A stretch of 64,000 bases of DNA from Kitasatospora cheerisanensis KCTC 2395 (GCF_000696185.1 NZ_KK853997.1:4010410-4074409), one strand, 5' to 3'; shown: positions 48,158 through 57,562, numbered from the stretch's first letter. Numbers and translations: made by a program. Notes: a model not told the origin generated them from the letters alone.

Positions 48158-48163
48158 AGTATC
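48158..48163 (-). promoter_or_regulatory. -10 box, leaderless type
   Basis: GATACT on the minus strand, six bases before the mobA-like ATG. Confidence 0.4.
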
Positions 48164-48178
48164 ACCGCTCGCGGGGGC

Positions 48179-49120
48179 TCACCGCTCGTCCCGCTCGTCG
48201 TCCCGGTCGTCGACGATCTCCGCGTCGATGATGCCGTTGTCCTCCTGCTGCGGGACCTCCTGGCGGGCGACGTTCGCGGCGGCGCCGAGTTCCAGGATGG
48301 CCGGCAGGGTCAGGCCGCCGTAGCGCTCGTTCACCGCGGTGGCCAGCGCCTCGGCGTCCTGCGGGTGGTCGGCGAGCGCCTCGTCGAAGTCCCGCAGGTA
48401 CTCGGCGGTGAAGCCCAGTACCCGGTGCGCGGCGTCGTCCATGCCGGGGGCGCGGTGGCCGGCGATCACCCGGTCCACGCCGAGGTCGGCGATCCGGCTC
48501 AGGTTGTGCGACCACTGCCGGCGGGCGGGCGGGTCGGTGTCGGCCGTCCACACGTGGGTGCCGTTGTAGACGAAGTCGCCCGCGACCACGGTGCGGACGG
48601 TCGGCAGGTGGACCACCGTCGAACCGGCGCAGTCGGCCTGGCCGAGCGGCAGCACCCGGATCAGCTGGTTGTCGACCATCAGCGGCTGCGGCAGCAGCGG
48701 GGCGGGCAGCAGCGGCTGGTCCGGGATGTCGTCGCCGTACACCGGCTTCCACTGCGCCACCTTCGCCGCCGCGGTCCGCGAGATGCCCTCCACCACCGGC
48801 GGCGCGGCCAGCAGCCGCGCGCCCGGGAACAGCCGCAGCACCTCCTCGGCGCCGAAGTAGTGGTCCGGGTGCTGGTGGGTGACCACGATGGCCAGCAGCT
48901 GCCGGCCCTTGCCCGCGATCCACTCGGCGAGCTCCCGGCCGGCGCTGCGGGTCAGCTGGGCGTCCACCAGGATCGCCGCCTGCTCGCCCATGATCAGGCT
49001 GGACGTGGCGAAGAACGCGCTCTCCGGCCCGGTGAAGACCTCGACCTCCAGCGGGCGGAACGGCGGCGCGGCGCCCGCCCCACGGCCCTCGGCGCTCTCG
49101 TCGGGCGGTGACGCGGTCAC
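48179..49120 (-). CDS. MBL-fold metallo-hydrolase
   Basis: A 313-residue hydrolase with the metal motif THQHPDHYFG (HxHxDH), the bridging aspartate in VVAGDFVYNGTHVW and a late histidine in VIAGHRAPGMDD. The fold start reads SSLIMGEQAAILVDAQ. It resembles the beta-lactamase-like subgroup with a C-terminal helical cap; the last ~30 residues are very acidic (EDNGIIDAEIVDDRDDERD). The GTG at 49120 has GGAG six bases upstream. Substrate unknown. It ends 27 bp before the mobA-like start, so the two may share a transcript. Confidence 0.85.
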   Translation of the reverse strand: MTASPPDESAEGRGAGAAPPFRPLEVEVFTGPESAFFATSSLIMGEQAAILVDAQLTRSAGRELAEWIAGKGRQLLAIVVTHQHPDHYFGAEEVLRLFPGARLLAAPPVVEGISRTAAAKVAQWKPVYGDDIPDQPLLPAPLLPQPLMVDNQLIRVLPLGQADCAGSTVVHLPTVRTVVAGDFVYNGTHVWTADTDPPARRQWSHNLSRIADLGVDRVIAGHRAPGMDDAAHRVLGFTAEYLRDFDEALADHPQDAEALATAVNERYGGLTLPAILELGAAANVARQEVPQQEDNGIIDAEIVDDRDDERDER

Positions 49121-49332
49121 GGCTGCTCCCCTGCTCGGTGTCGGTGGCGGGCCCGATCGGCCCGCGGTCACCCTCCAGCCTCGCCGGAACACCCCGCCGA
49201 TGCCGGGTAGGCACGCCCAGGAGAGTGATCACCTGGCACCGTCGGGCCGCCTTGTGCGTCGGCTATTGTCGGTGGTCCTCGCGCACCGGCCACCGCAGCG
49301 CACGCATGCCCGCACGCCTCTGGGAGTACTTG

Positions 49333-50526
49333 ATGGACCGGCTCGACAACACCGTCCGCGACTATGCCTGGGGTTCGGCCACCGCCATCCCCGAGTTGCT
49401 CGGCCGGACCGCCACCGGCGAGCCGCAGGCCGAGCTGTGGATGGGAGCCCACCCCGGCGCGCCGTCGCTGGTCGACCGCGGCGAGGGCCCGGTCCCGCTC
49501 GACCGGGTGATCGCCGCCGACCCCGCGGCCGAACTGGGCGCCGCCGCCGTCGAGCAGTTCGGGCCGGCGCTGCCGTTCCTGGTCAAGGTGCTGGCCGCCG
49601 CCACCCCGCTGTCCATCCAGGCCCACCCCACCCGCGCCGAGGCCCGGGCCGGCTTCGCCGACGAGGAACGGCGCGGCATCCCGGTCGACGCCCCGCACCG
49701 CAACTACAAGGACGACAACCACAAGCCCGAACTGATCTGCGCGCTCAGCGAGTTCGAGGGCCTCTGCGGCTTCCGGGCGCCCGCCGACGCGGCCGACCTG
49801 ATGGCCTCCCTGGAGGTGCCCGGCCTGCAGCCGCTGATCGACCTGCTGCGCTCCAAGCCGGAGGCCGAGGCGCTGTCCGGTGCGCTCGCCGAGGCGCTCG
49901 CCCTGACCGGCGAAGAGGGCCGCGCCACCGTGGACGCGGTGGCCCGCGCCGTCACCGCCGCCGCCCCGTCCGACCCGAGCGGCGCGCTGGCCGGGTACGC
50001 CTTCGCCGCCGCCGAGTACCCCGGCGACCCCGGCCTGGTCGCCGCCCTGCTGCTCAACTTCGTCCGCCTGCAGCCCGGCGAGGCGCTCTACCTCGGCGCC
50101 GGCCTGCCGCACGCCTACCTGCGCGGCACCGGCGTGGAGATCATGGCCAACTCCGACAACGTGCTGCGCTGCGGGTTCACCCCGAAGCACGTGGACGTCC
50201 CGGAGCTGCTGAAGGTGGTGGGCTTCCACGGGGGCAGCCCGGAGATCCTGCGCCCCGAGGCCGGCGCGGACGGCGAGCGGCTCTACCCGGTGCCGATCGA
50301 CGAGTTCCGGCTCTCCCGCTACGACCTCGCCGAGCAGTCCGTGGCGCTGCCGGGCGACGCCCCGCAGATCCTGCTGTGCACCGCCGGAACCGTCGAACTC
50401 GCCTCCGAAGGCGAGACGTTGACGCTCCGGCAGGGCGAGTCGGCGTTCCTGCCGGCGAACGGCGCCGGGACGGCGCTGACCGGCCCCGGGGCGACCGTCT
50501 TCCGCAGCACCGTCACCCTCTCCTAG
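49333..50526 (+). CDS. manA: mannose-6-phosphate isomerase, class I
   Basis: A 397-residue zinc enzyme that interconverts mannose 6-phosphate and fructose 6-phosphate, feeding GDP-mannose for cell-wall mannans. Zinc ligands: LSIQAHPTR (Gln, His), DDNHKPELICAL (Glu) and GLPHAYLRGTG (His). RDYAWGSATAIPELLG at the N-terminus is typical. A GGGAG site precedes the ATG by seven bases. It is followed by a strong terminator. Confidence 0.94.
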   Translation: MDRLDNTVRDYAWGSATAIPELLGRTATGEPQAELWMGAHPGAPSLVDRGEGPVPLDRVIAADPAAELGAAAVEQFGPALPFLVKVLAAATPLSIQAHPTRAEARAGFADEERRGIPVDAPHRNYKDDNHKPELICALSEFEGLCGFRAPADAADLMASLEVPGLQPLIDLLRSKPEAEALSGALAEALALTGEEGRATVDAVARAVTAAAPSDPSGALAGYAFAAAEYPGDPGLVAALLLNFVRLQPGEALYLGAGLPHAYLRGTGVEIMANSDNVLRCGFTPKHVDVPELLKVVGFHGGSPEILRPEAGADGERLYPVPIDEFRLSRYDLAEQSVALPGDAPQILLCTAGTVELASEGETLTLRQGESAFLPANGAGTALTGPGATVFRSTVTLS

Positions 50527-50533
50527 CCGATCG

Positions 50534-50571
50534 GGCGGAGGAGCGCCCGGTGGGCCGGGCGCTCCTCCGCC
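50534..50571. terminator. manA terminator hairpin
   Basis: GGCGGAGGAGCGCCCGG and CCGGGCGCTCCTCCGCC are perfect complements around a four-base loop, eight bases after the stop. Confidence 0.9.
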
Positions 50572-50773
50572 ACCGTGTCACCGCCCGCCGCTCGCCGGCG
50601 CCGACTCGCGCAGCAGCAGCGTCACTTCGTCCGGCAGCAGGCCGAGTCGACGGTCGTCCCGATCGGCCACGGCGGGCGGTGGGCGGCGGCCGCAAAATCG
50701 CTTGACCCGGCGGCGGGCCGCCGATTGCACTGGGCGGCAAACGGGTCGGCGACTGCGGGGAGACAGCACAGCC

Positions 50774-51985
50774 ATGGAGATACGTTCCACCAGCGAGAAG
50801 GACCTCGACGTCTTCGTCGACACCGTGTTCGCCGCCTTCGGGAAGCACCCGACGCCGCCGGACGAGGACGGCAGCGGCGTCTGGTGGTCGGCACTCGAAC
50901 CCGAGCGCGGCCTGCTCGCCGTCAGCGACCAGGGGCGGCCGATCGGCACCGCGTGCGCGTACTCGTTCGAACTCACCCTGCCCGGCGGGGCGACCGTCCC
51001 GGTGCCCGGGATCAGCTGCGTCGGCGTGCTGCCCTCGCACCGGCGGCAGGGCGTGCTCACCGCGATGATGCGCCGTCAACTCGCCGACCTGCGCGAGCGC
51101 GGGGAGATCATGGCGGTGCTGCTGGCCTCCGAGGCGGTCATCTACCGGCGCTTCGGCTACGGCCCCGCCACCTACACCCGGCGCCTCACCGTCCCCCGGC
51201 ACCGCGCCGCGCTCACCCCGCCGCGGGCCGGCCAGGAACCCACCGGCTCGGTCGAGTTGCTCCGGCTCAGCGACTGCCGCGACCTGGTCGAGCAGCTCTA
51301 CGACCGCTACCGCCGCGCCCAGCCCGGCGCGATCTCCCGCCCGCCGCTCTGGTGGACCCGACAGGCCGGGCACCCCCCGACCGCCCCCACCCAGCGGTAC
51401 ATCGCCCTCCACCGGGACGCCGACAGCACCCCGACCGGGTACGCCTGCTACTCCCTCGACGACTCCCTCGCCATGCTGGTCGACGAGATCGTCAGCCTCG
51501 ACGACGCCGCGTACACCGCGCTGGCCCGCTACCTGCTCGGCCACGACCTGGTCACCGAGATCGCCTTCCGGCACTTCCCGACCGGCAACCCGCTGCGCTG
51601 GCAGCTGGCCGACTTCAACGCCGGCTCGCTCACCGGCGAGACCGACTGGCTCTGGGTGCGGCTGCTGGACATCCCGCGCGCCCTCACCTCGCGCAGCTGG
51701 TCCGCGGACGGCGAGCTGGTGCTGGACGTCGACGACCCGTTCCTCGGCGAGCGCACCCGCCACCTGCTGACCGTCCGCGACGGCCGCGCCGAGTGCACCC
51801 CCACCGACCGCGAGCCCGACCTGTCGCTGGACGTCAGCGACCTCGGCTCCGTCTACCTGGGCGGCACCGCCCCCAGCACCCTGGTCCGGGCCGGCCACAT
51901 CCGGGCGCACCGGCCGGACGCGGCGGCCCGCGCCGACGCGATGTTCCGCTCCGAGCGCGAACCGCACTGCCTGCACTGGTTCTGA
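50774..51985 (+). CDS. Eis-type GNAT acetyltransferase
   Basis: A 403-residue protein with Eis architecture: an N-terminal GNAT domain with the acetyl-CoA loop VGVLPSHRRQGVLTAMM and ASEAVIYRRFGYG, a second GNAT-like domain in the middle (ARYLLGHDLVTEIAFRHFPT), and a C-terminal SCP-like domain (DGELVLDVDDPFLGE). In Eis the terminal carboxylate (here Phe403, ending HCLHWF) serves in catalysis, and it is intact. Members acetylate aminoglycosides, polyamines or protein lysines; the true substrate here is unknown. Long upstream region (50585-50773) has no clear box. Confidence 0.88.
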   Translation: MEIRSTSEKDLDVFVDTVFAAFGKHPTPPDEDGSGVWWSALEPERGLLAVSDQGRPIGTACAYSFELTLPGGATVPVPGISCVGVLPSHRRQGVLTAMMRRQLADLRERGEIMAVLLASEAVIYRRFGYGPATYTRRLTVPRHRAALTPPRAGQEPTGSVELLRLSDCRDLVEQLYDRYRRAQPGAISRPPLWWTRQAGHPPTAPTQRYIALHRDADSTPTGYACYSLDDSLAMLVDEIVSLDDAAYTALARYLLGHDLVTEIAFRHFPTGNPLRWQLADFNAGSLTGETDWLWVRLLDIPRALTSRSWSADGELVLDVDDPFLGERTRHLLTVRDGRAECTPTDREPDLSLDVSDLGSVYLGGTAPSTLVRAGHIRAHRPDAAARADAMFRSEREPHCLHWF

Positions 51986-52049
51986 CGGCACGTCACCCCG
52001 CGCCGCGGCGGTCCGTCCGCGTGGCGCCGGCGCACGGAAGGCTGGCACC

Positions 52050-52613
52050 ATGCGGAGACTGATCTACGGCATGAACGTGTCCCTGGACGGCTACATCGCC
52101 GCGCCCGGCGACGACCTCGGCTGGAGCGTGCCGAGCGAGGAGCTGTTCCGGTTCTGGTCCGACCTGCTGGCGGAGACCGGCGTCTCGCTGTACGGCCGCA
52201 AGCTGTGGCGGACGATGAGCTCCCACTGGCCGACCGCCGACCGGCAGCCCGGCGCGACCCCGGCCGACATCGAGTACGCGCGGCGCTGGCGGGCCATGTC
52301 CAAGGTGGTGTTCTCCTCGACCGTCGACGAGGTCGACTGGAACACCCGCCTGGTCCGCGGCGACGCCGTCGCCGAGATCGCCCGGCTCAAGGCCGAGGAC
52401 GGCGGCCCGATGGTCATCGGCGGCGCGACCCTGGCCGGGGCCGCCGTGCGCGCCGGGCTGGTCGACGAGTACCTGCTGGCCACCGCGCCCGTCCTGGTGG
52501 GCGGCGGCACGCCGTTCTTCACCGCGCTGGACGACCGGGTGGAGCTGGAGCTGCTGGAGACCCGGCCGTTCCCCGGCGGCGTGCTGCTGACCAGGTACGG
52601 GACGAGGCGCTGA
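52050..52613 (+). CDS. dihydrofolate reductase family (RibD C-terminal-like) protein
   Basis: A 187-residue reductase-like protein: MRRLIYGMNVSLDGYIAAPG, SLYGRKLWRTMSSHWP and MVIGGATLAGAAVRAGLVDE match the RibD-C/DHFR-like superfamily. It may reduce a pteridine- or flavin-related substrate with NADPH; it is not the folate-dedicated DHFR. An AAGGCT box with GG lies six bases before the ATG. It is convergent with dnaB, 17 bp apart. Confidence 0.85.
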   Translation: MRRLIYGMNVSLDGYIAAPGDDLGWSVPSEELFRFWSDLLAETGVSLYGRKLWRTMSSHWPTADRQPGATPADIEYARRWRAMSKVVFSSTVDEVDWNTRLVRGDAVAEIARLKAEDGGPMVIGGATLAGAAVRAGLVDEYLLATAPVLVGGGTPFFTALDDRVELELLETRPFPGGVLLTRYGTRR

Positions 52614-52630
52614 GGCGACCCCTGGCGCCG

Positions 52631-54232
52631 TCAGGTCACGTCGCGGGTCATGTCCACGAAGCGCGAGTAGTGGCCCTGGAAGGCGACGGTGATGGTGGCG
52701 GTCGGGCCGTTACGGTGCTTGGCGACGATCAGGTCCGCCTCGCCGGCGCGCGGGGACTCCTTCTCGTAGGCGTCCTCGCGGTGCAGCAGGATGACCATGT
52801 CGGCGTCCTGCTCGATCGAGCCGGACTCGCGCAGGTCGGAGACCATCGGCTTCTTGTCGGTGCGCTGCTCGGGGCCACGGTTCAGCTGGGAGAGCGCGAT
52901 CACCGGGATCTCCAGCTCCTTCGCCAGCAGCTTGAGGTTACGGGACATGTCCGAGACCTCCTGCTGCCGGCTCTCGGCCCGCCGCGAGCCGCCGGCCTGC
53001 ATCAGCTGGAGGTAGTCGATGACCACCAGCCGCAGGTCGTTGCGCTGCTTCAGGCGGCGGCACTTGGCGCGGATCTCCATCATCGACAGGTTCGGCGAGT
53101 CGTCGATGTACAGCGGCGCGGCACTGACCTCGGGCATCCGCCGGGCCACCCGCGTCCAGTCGTCGTCGGTCATGCTGCCGGAGCGCATGTGGTGCAGCGC
53201 CACCCGGGCCTCGGCCGACAGCAGGCGCATGGCGATCTCGTTGCGGCCCATTTCGAGCGAGAAGATCACGCTCGGCAGGTTGTTGTGGATCGAGCAGGCC
53301 CGCGCGAAGTCCAGCGCCAGGGTGGACTTACCCATCGCGGGACGGGCCGCGATGACGATCATCTGGCCGGGGTGCAGGCCGTTGGTGAGGGCGTCGAAGT
53401 CGGCGAAGCCGGTGGGGACGCCGGACATCTGGCCGGAGCGGGAGCCGATCGCCTCGATCTCGTCGAGGGCGCCCTCCATGATGTCGGCCAGCGGCGCGTA
53501 GTCCTCGTTGGTGCGCTGCTCGGTGACCGCGTAGATCTCCGCCTGGGCCTGGTTGACGATGTCGTCGACGTCGCCCTCGGCGGCGTAGCCCATGCCGGCG
53601 ATCCGGGTCCCGGCCTCCACCAGGCGGCGCAGCACGGCCCGCTCGTGGACGATCTCCGCGTAGTACTCGGCGTTGGCCGCGGTGGGAACGGAGTTGACCA
53701 GGGTGTGCAGGTAGGAGGCGCCGCCGACCCGGACCAGCTCGCCGCGCTTGGTGAGCTCGCCGGCCACGGTGATCGGGTCGGCCGGCTCGCCGCGGGCGTA
53801 CAGGTCGAGGATCGCGCCGTGGATCAGCTCGTGGGCGGGCCGGTAGTAGTCGGCCGGCTTGAGCACCTCGACCACGTCGGCGATGGCGTCCTTGGACAGC
53901 AGCATGCCGCCGAGCACGGACTGCTCCGCCGCCAGGTCCTGCGGGGGGACGCGCTCGAAGCCCTCGCCGCCGAAGCCGGTCTCGCCGTCGCGGTCGCGGC
54001 GCTCGCCCTTGGCGGGGAAGCGGTCGCCCTTGCCGCCCTCGCGGCGCTGGAAGCCACCGCCGCCGCCCTGGCCGCCGGAGCCGTTGACGGCGCTGTTCGA
54101 ACGGCGGGTGACGGGAAGGCGGTCGCCGGGGACGTCGGGGAAGGCGTCGAGCGGGAAGGCGTCGTCGGACGGCTGCCAGTCGTCCTCCGGGGGCGGAGGG
54201 GCGTCGTGGTCGTCGTACTGGGGGCCGGTCAC
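52631..54232 (-). CDS. dnaB: replicative DNA helicase
   Basis: A 533-residue hexameric helicase of the replication fork. After a ~100-residue Gly/Arg-rich disordered N-terminus comes the DnaB N-domain (VPPQDLAAEQSVLGGMLLS), then the linker helix and the RecA-like ATPase domain: Walker A ARPAMGKSTLALDFA, Walker B RLVVIDYLQLMQAGG, and the R-finger region REQSGSIEQ-like RESGSIEQDADMV. Many actinobacterial dnaB genes carry inteins at the Walker A or later; none is seen here. The GTG at 54232 opens the frame. The 464 bp upstream contain a DnaA-box cluster. Confidence 0.95.
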   Translation of the reverse strand: MTGPQYDDHDAPPPPEDDWQPSDDAFPLDAFPDVPGDRLPVTRRSNSAVNGSGGQGGGGGFQRREGGKGDRFPAKGERRDRDGETGFGGEGFERVPPQDLAAEQSVLGGMLLSKDAIADVVEVLKPADYYRPAHELIHGAILDLYARGEPADPITVAGELTKRGELVRVGGASYLHTLVNSVPTAANAEYYAEIVHERAVLRRLVEAGTRIAGMGYAAEGDVDDIVNQAQAEIYAVTEQRTNEDYAPLADIMEGALDEIEAIGSRSGQMSGVPTGFADFDALTNGLHPGQMIVIAARPAMGKSTLALDFARACSIHNNLPSVIFSLEMGRNEIAMRLLSAEARVALHHMRSGSMTDDDWTRVARRMPEVSAAPLYIDDSPNLSMMEIRAKCRRLKQRNDLRLVVIDYLQLMQAGGSRRAESRQQEVSDMSRNLKLLAKELEIPVIALSQLNRGPEQRTDKKPMVSDLRESGSIEQDADMVILLHREDAYEKESPRAGEADLIVAKHRNGPTATITVAFQGHYSRFVDMTRDVT

Positions 54233-54409
54233 GCGTGTTCCCCGATCAGCGGTTGGTGCGAGTTGGAGCGGACCTGTCCGATGGTGGCGCACTGTCTTTC
54301 TTACGCCACCGAGCCGACAGTTCCGGCCGTGTGCGGGGCGGTGTCGCGCGGCCACCGGGGTCGGGTCCGCAGCCACGGTACGGGGGGGCGGGCGGTTCCT
54401 CCAAGACGG

Positions 54410-54498
54410 TTATCCACAGGCGGTGTGGATAAGTGTCCGAAGGCTGTGGAGAACCCCCGGAAAGCTGTGCACAACCCTGTGGACACCGCTGTGGATAA
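54410..54498. promoter_or_regulatory. DnaA-box cluster upstream of dnaB
   Basis: Within 90 bp there are three perfect TTATCCACA sites (54410-54418 on plus; 54424-54432 and 54490-54498 on minus) and three near matches (54445-54453 TTCTCCACA, 54466-54474 TTGTGCACA, 54478-54486 GTGTCCACA, minus strand). A further near match TCATCCACA lies at 54674-54682. The Streptomyces consensus is TTGTCCACA and the E. coli one TTATNCACA. The cluster lies between divergent dnaB and the MATE gene, far from the classical dnaA-dnaN oriC. Confidence 0.7.
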
Positions 54499-54683
54499 CC
54501 ACACGATCGCCCTGGTGTCAACTCGCTGACCTGGGATTACCCCTTCCACTGCCTGTGCATGAGAAATTCTTCACACAGCCGCGAGCGAGGTCGTTCAGCT
54601 GTTCGATCGGCCGTTCGACCCACCGTCCATCCACAGGTCGAGTAAGTGCTGAAATGGCCTAGCGCTCATTACCTGTGGATGAG

Positions 54684-54689
54684 TAGGGT
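54684..54689 (+). promoter_or_regulatory. -10 box, leaderless type
   Basis: TAGGGT lies seven bases before the ATG of the MATE gene. Confidence 0.5.
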
Positions 54690-54696
54690 GGACCCC

Positions 54697-56034
54697 ATGC
54701 CCGCCAGATCCGCCACCGCCGCCGAACGCCGCCGCCACGACCGCGAGATCCTCGCGCTGGCCGTCCCGGCGTTCGGCGCCCTGGTCGCCGAACCGCTCTT
54801 CCTGATGGCCGACTCCGCGATCGTCGGCCACCTCGGCACCGCCCAACTGGCCGGCCTGGGCATCGCCTCCGCCGCGCTCACCACCGCCGCCGGCGTGTTC
54901 GTCTTCCTCGCCTACGCCACCACCGCCGCGGTCGCCCGCCGGATCGGCGCCGGCGACCGCCGGGCCGCCGTCCAGCAGGGAATCGACGGGATCTGGCTGG
55001 CCCTGATCCTGTCCGCCGGCATGGTCGCGCTCACCCTGGCCCTCGCCCCGCAGGCCGCCCGACTGCTCGGCGCCTCCGCCACCGCCGCCCCGTACGCGAT
55101 CACCTACCTGCGGATCAGCGCCTTCGGCATACCCGCGATGCTGCTGGTGCTGGCCGCCACCGGCGTGCTCCGCGGCTTCCAGGACACCCGCACCCCGCTG
55201 CTGGTCGCGATCGGCGGGTTCACCGCCAACCTGCTGCTCAACCTGGGCCTGGTGTACGGGGCCGGCCTCGGGGTGGCCGGCTCCGCCTGGGGCACCGTGA
55301 TCGCGCAGAACGCGATGGCCGCCGTGTACGTGGCCGTGGTGGTCCGCGGCGCCCGCCGGGAGGGCGCCGGCCTGCGGCCCGACCTCCCCGGGATCAAGGC
55401 CTCCGCCCGGGCCGGCGGCCCGCTGGTGGTGCGCACCCTGAGCCTGCGCGCCGCCCTGCTGATCGCCACCGCGGTCGCCGCCCACCTGGGCGACGCCGAG
55501 GTGGCGGCCCATCAGATCACCATGACCATCTGGTCGTTCATGGCCTTCGCGCTGGACGCCGTGGCGATCGCCGGGCAGGCCATCATCGGCCGCTACCTGG
55601 GCGCCGGCGACCTCCCGGGCACCCGGGCGGCAACCCGCCGGATGATCGAGTGGGGCATCGGCGCGGGCGTGCTGCTCGGCCTGCTGATGGTGCTGGCCCG
55701 GCCGCTGTACGTCCCGCTGTTCACCACCGACCCGTCGGTCCGGGGCCAGTTGTCCACGGTGCTGCTGCTGGCCGCGCTGACCCAGCCGATCGGCGGCCTG
55801 GTGTTCGTGCTGGACGGCGTGCTGATGGGCGCGGGCGACGGCGGCTACCTGGCCTGGGCGATGCTGGCCACCCTGCTGGTGTTCGCCCCGGCCGCCCTCG
55901 CGGTGCCCGCGCTGGGCCTCGGCCTGGCCGGGCTGTGGTGGGCGATGAACCTGTTCATGCTGACCCGGGCCGCGTTCCTGGCCGGCCGGGTGCGCACCGG
56001 CCGCTGGATGGTGACCGGCGCCGTCCGGGCCTGA
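54697..56034 (+). CDS. MATE family efflux transporter (DinF-like)
   Basis: A 445-residue membrane protein with 12 predicted helices. Typical MATE segments: ALAVPAFGALVAEPLFLMAD, SAIVGHLGTAQLAGLGIASA, GVLRGFQDTRTPLLVAIGG, AHQITMTIWSFMAFALDA, and AGQAIIGRYLGAGD. DinF-like members export drugs or organic cations using Na+ or H+. An ATG at 54679 is in frame but the leaderless TAGGGT spacing favours 54697. It faces away from dnaB. Confidence 0.9.
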   Translation: MPARSATAAERRRHDREILALAVPAFGALVAEPLFLMADSAIVGHLGTAQLAGLGIASAALTTAAGVFVFLAYATTAAVARRIGAGDRRAAVQQGIDGIWLALILSAGMVALTLALAPQAARLLGASATAAPYAITYLRISAFGIPAMLLVLAATGVLRGFQDTRTPLLVAIGGFTANLLLNLGLVYGAGLGVAGSAWGTVIAQNAMAAVYVAVVVRGARREGAGLRPDLPGIKASARAGGPLVVRTLSLRAALLIATAVAAHLGDAEVAAHQITMTIWSFMAFALDAVAIAGQAIIGRYLGAGDLPGTRAATRRMIEWGIGAGVLLGLLMVLARPLYVPLFTTDPSVRGQLSTVLLLAALTQPIGGLVFVLDGVLMGAGDGGYLAWAMLATLLVFAPAALAVPALGLGLAGLWWAMNLFMLTRAAFLAGRVRTGRWMVTGAVRA

Positions 56035-56050
56035 CCCGCGGGCGCACGGC

Positions 56051-56086
56051 GAAGGGGCCGGACTCCGAGTGGAGTCCGGCCCCTTC
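56051..56086. terminator. bidirectional terminator
   Basis: GAAGGGGCCGGACTCC and GGAGTCCGGCCCCTTC pair perfectly around a four-base loop, between the convergent MATE and rplI genes. Confidence 0.9.
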
Positions 56087-56105
56087 GTCAGCTCAGCGGC
56101 TTCGC

Positions 56106-56552
56106 TCAGGCAGCGACGACGGCGACGTCGAGGTTGGCCTGGACGTCCGAGTGCAGCTTGACCGAGACCTTGTGGGTGCCCACGGTCTTGATCGGCGAGG
56201 CGATCGCAACGGCGCGCTTGTCCACGGCCGGGCCGTTGGCGGCCTTGATGGCCTCCACGACGTCGGCCTGGGTCACGGAGCCGAACAGGCGGCCGGCGTC
56301 GCCGGAGCGAACGGCCAGCTTGACCTGCAGGCCCTCGAGCTTGGCCTTGACCTCGTTGGCGGCCTCGAGGGTCTGGATGGCGTGGATCTTCCGGGCGCGA
56401 CGGATGGCGTCGACGTCCTTCTGACCGCCCTTGGTCCAGCGGATGGCGAAGCCACGCGGGACCAGGAAGTTGCGGGCGTACCCGTCCTTGACCTCGACGA
56501 CCTCGCCGGCGCTGCCGAGACCGGGGACCTCGTGAGTGAGGATGATCTTCAT
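56106..56552 (-). CDS. rplI: 50S ribosomal protein L9
   Basis: A 148-residue protein that binds 23S rRNA domain V near the L1 stalk. [37 protein letters not shown] and the connecting alpha helix are typical, followed by the C-terminal domain ([15 protein letters not shown]). It is the last gene of rpsF-ssb-rpsR-rplI. Confidence 0.96.
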   Translation of the reverse strand: MKIILTHEVPGLGSAGEVVEVKDGYARNFLVPRGFAIRWTKGGQKDVDAIRRARKIHAIQTLEAANEVKAKLEGLQVKLAVRSGDAGRLFGSVTQADVVEAIKAANGPAVDKRAVAIASPIKTVGTHKVSVKLHSDVQANLDVAVVAA

Positions 56553-56569
56553 TCTTCGGTCACCCTCTC

Positions 56570-56806
56570 TTAGCGCGTGGTGGAGGTGTAGGGCAGCAGG
56601 GCCATCTCACGGCTGTTCTTCACGGCCGTGGCGACGTCACGCTGGTGCTGGGTGCAGTTGCCGGTGACCCGGCGGGCACGGATCTTGCCGCGGTCGGAAA
56701 TGAACTTCCGCAGCAGGTTCGTGTCCTTGTAGTCCACGTAAGTGGCCTTGTCCTTGCAGAAGACGCAAACCTTCTTCTTCGGCTTGCGAGCAGGCGGCTT
56801 CGCCAT
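56570..56806 (-). CDS. rpsR: 30S ribosomal protein S18 (zinc-ribbon form)
   Basis: A 78-residue S18. The N-terminus has [15 protein letters not shown] and the middle has [19 protein letters not shown]: two cysteines in CxxC plus a third in NC give the metal-binding (C+) form. Actinobacteria often have a zinc-independent paralogue elsewhere for zinc starvation; none is in this window. Confidence 0.95.
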   Translation of the reverse strand: MAKPPARKPKKKVCVFCKDKATYVDYKDTNLLRKFISDRGKIRARRVTGNCTQHQRDVATAVKNSREMALLPYTSTTR

Positions 56807-56873
56807 TGTGTGCTCCGTTAAGTACGAGATCTGTCAGCGTTGCCGGACCCTCGACGGGCCCGGCAAGCACCGC

Positions 56874-57461
56874 TTAGAACGGGGGCTCTTCCGAGTAGCC
56901 GCCACCGGACGGGGCACCCCAGCCGCCGCCCTGCTGGCCGCCGGACGGGGCGCTGGACGCCCACGGGTCGTCGGACGGGCCGGACTGGCCGCCACCGGAG
57001 TTGCCACCCCAGTTGCCGCCGCCCTGCTGGCCGCCGCCGTACCCGCCGCCCTGCTGGCCGCCACCGAAGCCACCGCCGCCGCCGGGACCGCCGGAGCGGT
57101 TGGCGCGGGTGACCTTGGCGGTCGCCGAACGGAGGCTCGGGCCGACCTCATCGACCTCGACCTCGAAGACCGTCCGCTTCTCGCCTTCCTTGGTCTCGTA
57201 AGACCGCTGGCGCAGTCGGCCCTGCACGATGACGCGCATGCCGCGCTGCAGCGACTCGGCCACGTTCTCCGCCGGCTGACGCCAGACGTTGCACGTGAGG
57301 AAGAGGCTCTCGCCGTCCTTCCACTCGTTCGTCTGACGGTCGAAGGTGCGCGGGGTGGACGCGATGCGGAACTTGGCCACCGCGGCACCCGACGGGGTGA
57401 AGCGCAGCTCGGGGTCGTCGACGAGGTTGCCGACGAGGGTGATGACGGTCTCGCCTGCCAT
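56874..57461 (-). CDS. ssb: single-stranded DNA-binding protein
   Basis: A 195-residue SSB: OB fold with [35 protein letters not shown] and [14 protein letters not shown], then a long Gly/Gln/Asn-rich linker of [12 protein letters not shown] type, and the acidic tip SEEPPF that recruits partner proteins. It lies between rpsF and rpsR, the standard order; the parS-like site sits in the gap upstream of its start. Confidence 0.96.
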   Translation of the reverse strand: MAGETVITLVGNLVDDPELRFTPSGAAVAKFRIASTPRTFDRQTNEWKDGESLFLTCNVWRQPAENVAESLQRGMRVIVQGRLRQRSYETKEGEKRTVFEVEVDEVGPSLRSATAKVTRANRSGGPGGGGGFGGGQQGGGYGGGQQGGGNWGGNSGGGQSGPSDDPWASSAPSGGQQGGGWGAPSGGGYSEEPPF

Positions 57462-57509
57462 GTGGTGATGACCTCTCGGAAAGAAGTTCTGCGGTGCTCG
57501 TCAGCGGTG

Positions 57510-57523
57510 TTCCACGTGGAACA
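57510..57523. promoter_or_regulatory. parS-like palindrome
   Basis: GTTCCACGTGGAAC with flanking T/A (16-bp palindrome), in the ssb-rpsF intergenic space, 39 bp downstream of the rpsF stop. Identical to the sites at 4670 and 45930. Confidence 0.75.
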
Positions 57524-57562
57524 CCGGACGCGAGCCCTCCGGCGCGGACGCCGGAAGTGGGC

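Noticed and set aside
53290-53400. Intein in dnaB
   Set aside because: The Walker A region reads continuously as ARPAMGKSTLALDFA and the protein has normal length, so no intein is present.
54410-54498. The chromosomal origin oriC itself
   Set aside because: dnaA and dnaN are not adjacent, and a Streptomyces oriC has many more boxes of the TTGTCCACA type. The cluster is kept as a DnaA-binding candidate only.
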